From: Bacteroidales bacterium UBA3623 | Lineage (GTDB): Bacteria > Bacteroidota > Bacteroidia > Bacteroidales > UBA932 | NCBI GenBank assembly: GCA_002373715.1 | Contig: DFLI01000110.1 | Location: 1 to 23,881, forward strand | Length of the DNA stretch: 23,881 nt | Direction: 5' to 3' | Shown: in pieces, positions 15,923 to 22,284 of the stretch | How the letters are laid out: every line of letters begins with the position of its first letter | Position numbering within the stretch: position 1 is the stretch's first letter | The notes under the pieces: model-generated | Seen by the model: only the letters and a program-made list of their open reading frames with translations | Databases searched by the model: none | What the model was told of the DNA's origin: nothing | Translations under genes and position numbers: made by a program

Positions 15923-17605
15923 TTATTTTATTTTCATTACCTCCTTCCAGGCCTCGTACTCTTTGCGGGCGGGGCCGTAGGTTTCAGTTCCTTTCAAATT
16001 CTCCGCGGCAGCGGTGGAGCCTTCGCGGGCAGCTTTCTGGAGCAGGCCGATGGCTTCGCGCTCGGCGGCTTCGTCCTTGTTATCCAGAGCCGTAAAGTAG
16101 AGGGCCACGCCATAGGCATTGGCCGCCTCGGGATCCTTCTTCACTAAATCCATTACATTGGCATCGGCCTTGATCTCCTTCACCGCCTTGTGATACTTCT
16201 TGGCTTTGAGGAGCTCGTAGATGGGGCCGTTCAATTTCTGGGTGGCCGGATCCGGCTTGTTGTTGTAGTATACGCGGATGTATCCGGCGTTACGCTGGTC
16301 TCCCAGCAGGTTCTCCACCACCTTGCGATACAGGATGGTGTTGGTGCGGAGCATACGCTCCCGCTCGTCTGCGTCTTTTACGTTATACACCAGGTTCAGG
16401 AGCCATTCCACCTGGTCTTCGTTAAGGCCGGCGCCGCCATCCGGAATGTATTCCAGCTGGTCCCGGAACCAATCCCAGGCCTCTCCCTTGGGGATGGTTT
16501 CGAAGTACTTGCGGTTCACGAAGGTGCGGCTGTTCAGATAGTCTGCCACAGCGCGCGCACGGCGGGCCGACAATGTGTCGTTCTTAACCTGAGCACCTTC
16601 AATGGAGGCCAAACCCACGATGGAGACCAGCAGTTCGGTAGAGGACTCGTCGTCTCGGATGGTCTCGATGGCTTCCTGCAGTTCGTCCAGCACCTGGTAG
16701 TTGCGGGTGTAGTACTTGCTGCCGGGGATGGGATAGTCTCTGGAAAGCTCTGCGCTGTTCACCGGGAACACTACGTACATAATGCTGTCCTTACCCGGAC
16801 GCGTGAGATAATCCAGAGGCCGATATTTGGAGATGGGAATAACCCAAGGCTTCTCTTTGGCCAGGCGGTCTCCCACGCTTTCGGGGCCCTTGACGGGCTG
16901 AAGATTAACCACAAAAGCAACGGGAGGAGTGAGCACGGTGAGGGTATCCGTCTTTTCGACAACCCGCGTACGGGGTTTACGCTTATTGCGGGCCACGGGG
17001 TTATAGGCCACGTTCACGCCCACCTGAGGAATCACGGCCACCTTGCGCTCTTCGGCCAATTTGGTACCGCAATGTTCGCAACCGTAACGGTCATAGGCGG
17101 CAAGGCCTACAGCAGCGCCACCGGCCAGTTCCAGGCGCCAGTGCTGGAAAGGCCACCAGGAATAACCGACGAAAGCACCACCGGCCCAATAAGAACCCTG
17201 ATCACGATTATCTTGAACCTCAGGATAAAGGCCGAAGGGGAACTTCACGTTTCCCACATTGAAGTGCGTATAAAGGAAGTCTGCCCCTACAAAGGCACCT
17301 TTGAAAACTTCGTTGAAATAATAACGGGCCTCGGGAGCTACCAGGAAGTGACGCCAATGCGTTGTGTTCTCCTCGTTGTCGTTATCCCAAGCCAGGAAAC
17401 GGGGCCAGCTTTTGAAGCCGCCGCCCACGCCCACGGATACGTGGTCTCCTACCTGGAATTCCAGGGTGAGGTTGGGCGTGCCGGTGGCATCATAGGCCAG
17501 GTTGTTGCGAATGGACACTTCCTGCGCCGCCGCCTTTTGGGATGGCAAGCAAAGAAGCATGAGACACGACACGCTCAACGCCCCGATGTTTATTAGTTTG
17601 GTCAT
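15923..17605 (-). CDS. DUF3575 + OmpA-like outer-membrane protein, first gene of fimbrial operon
   Basis: 560 aa from ATG 17605 (MTKLINIGALS...), chosen because it starts a clean signal peptide ending in KAAAQ; an upstream in-frame start at 17659 would add 18 unsuitable residues. Residues ~28-215 resemble DUF3575 (NNLAYDATGTPNLTLEFQVG, APEARYYFNEVFKGAFVGAD), probably an outer-membrane beta barrel. Residues ~290-380 have an OmpA-like pattern (VFPVNSAELSRDY, then LLVSIVGLASIEGA and LSARRARAVADYLNSR) that could bind peptidoglycan. The last ~100 residues are helical and Sel1/TPR-like. It lies 8 nt upstream of the first fimbrillin, so it is probably co-transcribed and may have an export or anchoring role. 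Its domain order is the reverse of the homologue at 18948-20207. Confidence 0.78.
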   Translation of the reverse strand: MTKLINIGALSVSCLMLLCLPSQKAAAQEVSIRNNLAYDATGTPNLTLEFQVGDHVSVGVGGGFKSWPRFLAWDNDNEENTTHWRHFLVAPEARYYFNEVFKGAFVGADFLYTHFNVGNVKFPFGLYPEVQDNRDQGSYWAGGAFVGYSWWPFQHWRLELAGGAAVGLAAYDRYGCEHCGTKLAEERKVAVIPQVGVNVAYNPVARNKRKPRTRVVEKTDTLTVLTPPVAFVVNLQPVKGPESVGDRLAKEKPWVIPISKYRPLDYLTRPGKDSIMYVVFPVNSAELSRDYPIPGSKYYTRNYQVLDELQEAIETIRDDESSTELLVSIVGLASIEGAQVKNDTLSARRARAVADYLNSRTFVNRKYFETIPKGEAWDWFRDQLEYIPDGGAGLNEDQVEWLLNLVYNVKDADERERMLRTNTILYRKVVENLLGDQRNAGYIRVYYNNKPDPATQKLNGPIYELLKAKKYHKAVKEIKADANVMDLVKKDPEAANAYGVALYFTALDNKDEAAEREAIGLLQKAAREGSTAAAENLKGTETYGPARKEYEAWKEVMKIK

Positions 17606-17635
17606 TAAAATATTTCTTGTTTTTGCACTTATCCG

Positions 17636-17679
17636 GGCCCGCCCTGTAAAAAATGGCATACAGGGGCCTGGGGCCTATA
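17636..17679 (-). promoter_or_regulatory. hairpin in the fimbrial operon 5' leader
   Basis: CCCTGTA (17643-17649) and TACAGGG (17659-17665) form a perfect 7-bp stem with a 9-nt loop, and outer GGCCC/GGGCC segments can extend it past a small bulge. It would lie in the ~80-nt untranslated leader if transcription starts after the -7 box at 17692-17699. No T-run follows on the minus strand, so it is not a plain terminator. It partly overlaps the sequence shared with the terminator at 18904-18941. Confidence 0.4.
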
Positions 17680-17691
17680 TTTTATTGGAAA

Positions 17692-17699
17692 CAAAGTTA
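17692..17699 (-). promoter_or_regulatory. fimbrial operon promoter -7 box, degenerate -33
   Basis: TAACTTTG on the minus strand matches the Bacteroidota -7 consensus TAnnTTTG exactly. At the expected 19-21 bp upstream there is no TTTG, only TGTG (17724-17721, 3 of 4). A good -7 without a -33 box suggests dependence on an activator. Confidence 0.5.
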
Positions 17700-17750
17700 C
17701 TTGGACTTAGGTTCCACTCTCACATGTTTCGTTTCATTTTCTATAAAAAA

Positions 17751-17782
17751 TTTGAACATTTCGAATTATTTTATTAATTTTG
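17751..17782 (+). promoter_or_regulatory. promoter of the AraC-type regulator gene
   Basis: TTTG (17751-17754), a 20-bp spacer and TAATTTTG (17775-17782) match the Bacteroidota sigma factor consensus in sequence and spacing. The ATG follows 23 nt after the -7 box, leaving a short leader. Confidence 0.65.
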
Positions 17783-17805
17783 AAACAAGTTTTGGAACAT
17801 TAAAA

Positions 17806-18891
17806 ATGAATCTTGCTTTTTTACTGTCCTTAGCGGCCACGGCCATGGAAATGGCCTCTTGTCTAATCTGCGCCCATAATTTGTGGCGCTTACAAAGGGA
17901 TACGTTCGACCGTTCCCGCCGCATGTTGTTCCTTGGGGCCCTTATGAGCGGCCTCATGGCCATGGTGGTAGTATTAGGCAATCTGGCTATGGCCATTCAT
18001 GAAGCCCCTTATTTCGTGCTTCAGCCTTGGGTTGGGTTAATTTACATGATCATGAACATTATCATGGTCCTGTATCCCATTTGCGTTATCAGAGAAGACT
18101 GGTTAACCCGCACCCATTCCTTCTTCCTCTTCCTGCCCACCCTCATTCTGGGCCTCCTATACTTGAGCTTTACTAACAAATGGACGTTGCTTCACACCCC
18201 GGCCGATATCTGGGTCCATTTCTGGGAACCGGATGTGCTGGCCCGTCTGGCATCGCTATTCATCATGATCCCCTATTGCTTTATTCTCTTGCATCTGCGG
18301 TATAATTACCACAGCACCAGCGCCACCCAAAACTGGATCTGGAACTATGCACTAGGGCTCCTGATTATTTGCTGCGTGCACATTGCGCTCATGCTCACCA
18401 ACTCCCCCGTCCTGCTCATTATTCTTCCCCTGCTGGTAGGTACGTTCTACGTCCTTTCCACAGAATATGAGCTGGAAGAGCGCATCCGCCCGAATAAGCA
18501 GGTTGTTATGATGCCGGAAGAAGCTATCTCGACGGAGGCGGCATCGGCCCCCAATGAACCGGACCTCTGGTCCCGCGTATGCCGCCTCATGGACGAGGAA
18601 GAAGTCTGGAGAAATCCGGACCTTTCCCTGTCTTCCCTCTCCCGCCTCTGTGCCACCAATGTAACCTACCTTAGCCGGGTTATCCTGCAGGAAACCGGCA
18701 GCGGTTTCAAGGAACTGGTAAACGCCAAGCGTGTAGCCAGCGTGGCCGCCCAAATCCAGCAAAACCCGGACACGGACGTACAGAGCGCCTTCTTCAACGC
18801 CGGTTACCGCTCACGCACAACGGCCTGGCGAAACTTTAAAGACATAACGGGGCAATCCCCTGCCGATTATCGGCAAGCCGCAAAAGGATAA
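17806..18891 (+). CDS. membrane-embedded AraC-family transcriptional regulator
   Basis: 361 aa from ATG 17806, chosen because it lies directly downstream of a consensus promoter; the in-frame start at 17653 lies upstream of that promoter and would translate it. The N-terminal ~225 residues contain about seven hydrophobic segments (for example near 1-22, 38-62, 72-95, 104-122, 145-165, 178-197 and 202-222). A linker follows, then an AraC/HTH_18 domain: LSLSSLSRLCATNVTYLSRV as the first helix-turn-helix, and SAFFNAGYRSRTTAWRNFKDITGQSPADYR as the second with the family signature. It is probably a one-component sensor that binds DNA from the membrane. Its divergent position makes it the likely regulator of the fimbrial operon. 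The signal sensed is unknown. Confidence 0.85.
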   Translation: MNLAFLLSLAATAMEMASCLICAHNLWRLQRDTFDRSRRMLFLGALMSGLMAMVVVLGNLAMAIHEAPYFVLQPWVGLIYMIMNIIMVLYPICVIREDWLTRTHSFFLFLPTLILGLLYLSFTNKWTLLHTPADIWVHFWEPDVLARLASLFIMIPYCFILLHLRYNYHSTSATQNWIWNYALGLLIICCVHIALMLTNSPVLLIILPLLVGTFYVLSTEYELEERIRPNKQVVMMPEEAISTEAASAPNEPDLWSRVCRLMDEEEVWRNPDLSLSSLSRLCATNVTYLSRVILQETGSGFKELVNAKRVASVAAQIQQNPDTDVQSAFFNAGYRSRTTAWRNFKDITGQSPADYRQAAKG

Positions 18892-18921
18892 AATCCTTTC
18901 ATGTTGCACTTATTTAACCGG

Positions 18922-18949
18922 GCCCGCCAGAAATGGCGGGCTTTCTCTT
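18922..18949 (+). terminator. rho-independent terminator of the AraC gene
   Basis: GCCCGCCA (18922-18929), loop GAAA and TGGCGGGC (18934-18941) make a perfect 8-bp GC-rich stem followed by TTTCTCTT. It sits between convergent genes; on the minus strand no T-run follows, so it mainly serves the + strand gene. Confidence 0.85.
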
Positions 18950-20207
18950 ATCGCCTGCGGGAGGCAAAGATGTACTTGAATTCTACACCCACTTTGGTAG
19001 GGCCGAACCAGTGGTACCAGCCATCGTACTGATGCAGGAGCTTTTCGTCATTGGCATTTCCCTCGTACCGACGGTAACGGGTGCCCATCCAACCCAGACC
19101 CAGCTCCAGGTTCAGGCGCCAGTGGGTTCCCAAGCGGAAGGCATAGCCATATTCAAGGCCTGCCGTAACAAATTCGCCCTGATAGCCCGTGTGGTAAGGT
19201 TCTATGTCGTAGTAGCCGGCGCCCAGGTCCAAGCCCAGGAAATGGCCGCTTAACACGCGCATGGGGTCTTCACTGCGCTTACCCAGCCAGGTGCGCACGC
19301 CCAAATCCCATTTCTGGGCCTGCCAGGCGCGGTTATTCTCACGGGAAAGCCACCAGGGGAAGGTATAGTCTGTAAAAATGCTCCAGCGCTTGCCAATGGG
19401 CACTTCCAGAGAAATGTTGGGAGTAATTAAGGCATCGTACAGAGCGTTGGTGCCCACGCTGAACAAGGGGCGCAGAACCTTCGGGGCAGCCTTAGGGTTA
19501 TCCAGAACCACATTGGGATCTACCCGCTGTTCCGGAACTTCGGTCACCTTCTGAGGTTCCGGCTGGGGCTCCGGCTGAGCCTCCGGTTCGGGCTGCGGCT
19601 GCGGTTCCTGCACAGGCTCATCGGCCTTGCAAACTATTGTAATTTCTACGCGGCGGAGGTAGCGATAGTGAATCCAGCGGAGATATCCGTACCAATTGCT
19701 CTCCAGACGGGTTTGCAGCTGCACTTTCCGGGCATCGTTGCTAAGGGATTCATCATTCAGAATCTCGTTCATGAGGTCGTAACGCTCCGGAGATTCCCAC
19801 AGGAGGCGTTTATCGGCCTTCACGCTCCGGCGAAGCTGCTCCCAGTCTTCTCCTCCCACCCGCAGGCGCAGTTTCCCGCTTAATTGGGGGAAACGTGTGA
19901 GAAGGATGGACTCCACGGCATCCAGACGCTGCTGGCACAAATCCTCATTCACCAGGGAGTATCCCTCGGGGGAAGCGTAGGCTACTGCATCGGCCCGCAA
20001 AATATCTTTGCCGTCAACGGTTTTCAAAAAGGCCGCCAGTGAATCCAGAGACTGCTCATTGGACAGAAGGCCCGGTTCGTAGAAACTCTGGTTCAGGCGG
20101 AAATATATGCGCACTGAAAATTCCTTTCCCCCATCGGCCAAAGCCAAGAGGGGGAAAGAAAATATCAGTAATAAGCCTAGGAGAAGTTTTTTCGGGGAGT
20201 AGTTCAC
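18948..20207 (-). CDS. OmpA-like + DUF3575 outer-membrane protein
   Basis: 419 aa from a GTG at 20207; an in-frame TAA lies two codons upstream and the GTG gives a proper signal peptide (N-Y-S-P-K-K, then a hydrophobic stretch to ALA). Residues ~30-195 resemble an OmpA-like region (VRIYFRLNQSFYEPG, AVAYASPEGYSLVNEDLCQQ with RLDAVESILL). A proline/glutamate/glutamine-rich spacer (~200-225) follows, then a C-terminal DUF3575-type barrel (VGTNALYDALITPNISLEVP, VTAGLEYGYAFRLG). This is the same pair of domains as the first fimbrial-operon gene but in the opposite order, with the regulator gene between them. It lies 14 nt after the alkaline phosphatase stop, probably as the last gene of a three-gene operon. 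A link to fimbrial export or envelope anchoring is inference. Confidence 0.75.
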   Translation of the reverse strand: MNYSPKKLLLGLLLIFSFPLLALADGGKEFSVRIYFRLNQSFYEPGLLSNEQSLDSLAAFLKTVDGKDILRADAVAYASPEGYSLVNEDLCQQRLDAVESILLTRFPQLSGKLRLRVGGEDWEQLRRSVKADKRLLWESPERYDLMNEILNDESLSNDARKVQLQTRLESNWYGYLRWIHYRYLRRVEITIVCKADEPVQEPQPQPEPEAQPEPQPEPQKVTEVPEQRVDPNVVLDNPKAAPKVLRPLFSVGTNALYDALITPNISLEVPIGKRWSIFTDYTFPWWLSRENNRAWQAQKWDLGVRTWLGKRSEDPMRVLSGHFLGLDLGAGYYDIEPYHTGYQGEFVTAGLEYGYAFRLGTHWRLNLELGLGWMGTRYRRYEGNANDEKLLHQYDGWYHWFGPTKVGVEFKYIFASRRR

Positions 20208-20221
20208 GTTTTATGCAAGCT

Positions 20222-21358
20222 TTATTTGGCCAGAAGCAGTTTCAGAATCTTCTGGGCTACCTGTTCATTACCCTGAACGCCCATAAAGTCCTGTGCGTGA
20301 GGGCCATAAGCGAAGAGAGGAACGGGGGTTGCAGTATGGCTTCCGCTAATGTGCACGCCCTCTACGTTGCCTTCCTTGGGGTTGCCGTCCCAAACCACCA
20401 GACCGGAGGTTTCGTGGTCTGCAGAAATGATAACCAGCGTGTTGCCGTCTTCGTCGGCAAACTTGATGGCCTCGGCAATGGCTTTATCGAAGTCCAGCAG
20501 TTCCTTCACGGCGCTGGGGAAATCGTTGCTGTGGCAGGCCTTGTCTATGCGGGCGCCTTCTACCATGAGGAAGAAGCCCTTGCCCTCATTGGAGCGGGTA
20601 TTCAGGAAGTCGATGGCCTGACGGGTGGCCTTGGGCAGGAAATCCGTGCGGCCGTTCACAATGTAACCGGTTTCTACCTTGGGAGGCAACACGCCCAGCT
20701 TTTCGGCGGTGGCGCAAGCCGGATCATCCAGGGAATAAACTACGGTGTAAGCATCCTTAATGGCCTTCTGCGTGGCCTCGGGGCGCTTTTCAAAGCTTTC
20801 CTTGTTGCCGGCGGCAAAGTAGCGGAGCACGCTGCCGGGCATATCGGCCCAAATTTCATCTGTCATTCCGCGATTCTCCTGGTGGGCGAAGAAGGCGGCC
20901 GGGGTGGCGCCGTTAAGGTCGTCCGTAGAGACTATGCCGGAGATGATGCCTTCTCCAATCACGCGCTCGGGAATGTTGGGGATGGGATGCTTGTTCACAT
21001 CCATGCCGATAGCGTAATTGTACGTTTTCTGGCCGGTGGCATAAGCGGTACCGGAGGCGGCAGAATCCGTGGTGAAATCTGTGGCGCTCTTGGTGGTTAC
21101 CCATCCCAAATGCTTGAGATTGAAGTAAGTAAGTTCCTCGTTATTGGCAAAATAACCAGCGGTAATCTGAGCCAGACCGGTACCGTCACCAATCATGAGG
21201 ATGACATTCTTAGGAAGGTAGGAAGCGCCATCGCTGGAATAGGTGGGATGGTAAGAGCCCTGACTGGGGACATTCTCTATGGAACCTTTCTTTATTTGTT
21301 GGGCGCCGGCCTGGAAAGTAACGGCTGCGGCCAGGACAAAGAGGATAAGCTTTTTCAT
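20222..21358 (-). CDS. alkaline phosphatase, PhoA family
   Basis: 378 aa with an N-terminal signal peptide (MKKLILFV... to GAQ), so periplasmic or outer-membrane facing. The metallo-phosphomonoesterase motifs are all present: MIGDGTG with metal-binding D58; TTDSAASGTA with nucleophile S99; VEGARIDKACHSND supplying E267, D272 and H276; ISADHET with D314 and H315; and GSHTATPVP with H341. Together these match the two-zinc, one-magnesium active site known from E. coli PhoA. It should release phosphate from organic monoesters. It starts 11 nt after the prsW stop, suggesting co-transcription. No Pho-box-like element was recognised upstream. Confidence 0.92.
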   Translation of the reverse strand: MKKLILFVLAAAVTFQAGAQQIKKGSIENVPSQGSYHPTYSSDGASYLPKNVILMIGDGTGLAQITAGYFANNEELTYFNLKHLGWVTTKSATDFTTDSAASGTAYATGQKTYNYAIGMDVNKHPIPNIPERVIGEGIISGIVSTDDLNGATPAAFFAHQENRGMTDEIWADMPGSVLRYFAAGNKESFEKRPEATQKAIKDAYTVVYSLDDPACATAEKLGVLPPKVETGYIVNGRTDFLPKATRQAIDFLNTRSNEGKGFFLMVEGARIDKACHSNDFPSAVKELLDFDKAIAEAIKFADEDGNTLVIISADHETSGLVVWDGNPKEGNVEGVHISGSHTATPVPLFAYGPHAQDFMGVQGNEQVAQKILKLLLAK

Positions 21359-21369
21359 ATCTGCGATGA

Positions 21370-22095
21370 TTATTGTTCGTCAATATGCATGGCAGGACGC
21401 TTAGAATCTGCAATGAGGTGAGTCTTGATGTGCTTGCGGGAAGTTCTGAGCAGCCAGAAGCACATAAGCAGAATGGCCAGGCCGATGGCACCGCCCAGCT
21501 CCGAGGAAACCTCCTGGCTCATGGCAATCCAGTCGTAGAGGCCGTGCAGCAGCACCGGATACAGCCACATCTTGAGACCGGCACCGGGAGCGCGATAATT
21601 GTCAAAGTAATACAGGGAGAAGTAGTATCCCATAATTACGGCAAAGCCAAAGTGACCGGGGATGGCCGTAATGGAACGGCCCAAACCTACGGTAACCCAG
21701 TCTGTATCGGCAGCAAAGAGGTATTCGATATTCTCAAAGGAGGCGAAACCCATACCCACGCATACGGCGTACACAATGCCGTCCATACGCTCGTCAAAGT
21801 CCTTGCACTTGCGGAGGAAGAGCCAAAGCAGCACCAGCTTGGCGGTTTCTTCCGGGATGGCGGCGCCAAAGAAAGCCGTACGGAAGGCGTCCCAGTAAGA
21901 AGCTATCTTCTGCGGGAAAAGCCCAATCTTCATGCTCGGAATGGAGATAAGAAGGGACGCAAATACCGAGAGGCAGCCATAGAAAAAGGCTTTTACCAGG
22001 TTTTTCGTGGGCTCTCTCTGTAACTTGTCCTGCTGGTATACCCAGTACAGCAGAATGAAGGGCGGCAATATAGCCAGAACAATGACTTGAAGCAT
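21370..22095 (-). CDS. prsW: PrsW-family glutamic intramembrane protease
   Basis: 241 aa with about seven or eight hydrophobic segments. The PrsW signature motifs are present: PEETAKL (E82, E83), FENIEY (E121, E124), PGH (H148) and HGLYDW (H184), which by family knowledge form the active site of a membrane-embedded protease in the CPBP-related group. B. subtilis PrsW cleaves an anti-sigma factor; here the substrate is unknown and no anti-sigma gene is visible. It heads a likely operon with alkaline phosphatase and an OmpA-like/DUF3575 gene. The gene symbol reflects family membership, not proven equivalence. Confidence 0.88.
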   Translation of the reverse strand: MLQVIVLAILPPFILLYWVYQQDKLQREPTKNLVKAFFYGCLSVFASLLISIPSMKIGLFPQKIASYWDAFRTAFFGAAIPEETAKLVLLWLFLRKCKDFDERMDGIVYAVCVGMGFASFENIEYLFAADTDWVTVGLGRSITAIPGHFGFAVIMGYYFSLYYFDNYRAPGAGLKMWLYPVLLHGLYDWIAMSQEVSSELGGAIGLAILLMCFWLLRTSRKHIKTHLIADSKRPAMHIDEQ

Positions 22096-22113
22096 TTTTT
22101 AACAATTTGAGTC

Positions 22114-22144
22114 GCAAGTTAGCGATAAAATTTGTCAATTCAAA
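22114..22144 (-). promoter_or_regulatory. prsW operon promoter
   Basis: On the minus strand TTTG (22144-22141), a 19-bp spacer and TAACTTGC (22121-22114, a near match to TAnnTTTG) precede the prsW ATG by 18 nt. It overlaps the rightward tRNA promoter. Confidence 0.45.
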
Positions 22145-22161
22145 TTTAATTACTACCTTTG
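22131..22161 (+). promoter_or_regulatory. tRNA-Val promoter
   Basis: TTTG (22131-22134), 19-bp spacer and TACCTTTG (22154-22161) match the Bacteroidota consensus exactly. The tRNA starts 12 nt further on. Confidence 0.65.
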
Positions 22162-22173
22162 CAATCCCGTTTC

Positions 22174-22248
22174 GGGCGGTTAGCTCAGTTGGTTCAGAGC
22201 ATCTGCCTTACAAGCAGAGGGTCGACGGTTCGAATCCGCCACCGCCCA
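22174..22248 (+). tRNA. tRNA-Val (anticodon TAC)
   Basis: A 75-nt cloverleaf. The acceptor GGGCGGT (22174-22180) pairs fully with ACCGCCC (22241-22247) and the discriminator is A22248. The D stem is GCTC/GAGC. The anticodon stem TCTGC/GCAGA encloses CTTACAA, giving anticodon TAC, valine. The T loop is TTCGAAT. CCA is not encoded. The T stem GACGG/CCGCC has one A.C mismatch at its second pair (22225/22239), which is unusual but tolerable. Confidence 0.93.
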
Positions 22249-22250
22249 CA

Positions 22251-22284
22251 AAAAAACAGCAGCCTTGAAAGCTGCTGTTTTTTT
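22251..22284. terminator. bidirectional rho-independent terminator
   Basis: A-tract plus CAGCAGC (22251-22263) pairs perfectly with GCTGCTG plus T-tract (22271-22283) around loop CTTGAAA. The stem is bordered by A- and T-runs on both sides, so it can end both the + strand tRNA and the convergent A2M gene, whose TAA at 22285-22283 touches it. Confidence 0.9.

Larger units (their letters stand above)
17606..17805. promoter_or_regulatory. divergent control region between fimbrial operon and AraC regulator
   Basis: This 200-bp AT-rich region has no gene. Going right, a leftward -7 box lies at 17692-17699, GAAACA/TGTTTC motifs occur at 17688-17693, 17725-17730 (inverse) and 17782-17787, and near-direct repeats TTTGAACATT (17751-17760) and TTTGGAACATT (17791-17801) bracket the rightward promoter. 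The repeats are reasonable operator candidates for the adjacent AraC-type protein, but this is inference only. Confidence 0.5.

Noticed and set aside
16190..17596. A 468-codon open frame on the + strand, and similar long antisense frames at 4629-5945, 7679-8974, 20039-21421 and 22265-23689
   Set aside because: Each lies opposite a gene with clear family motifs, lacks recognisable domains of its own, and is explained by codon bias of the real gene.
17606..17805. Invertible (phase-variable) promoter of the Bacteroides type
   Set aside because: No pair of matching inverted repeats flanking the promoter and no recombinase gene could be found; the inverted motifs present are only 6-7 bp.
17653..17805. 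Longer N-terminus for the AraC regulator starting at 17653
   Set aside because: It would place the consensus promoter inside the coding region and add 51 residues unlike the family.
22174..22248. tRNA as an integration site with an adjacent mobile element
   Set aside because: No integrase and no repeated tRNA 3' end was seen; the gene is followed immediately by a terminator.
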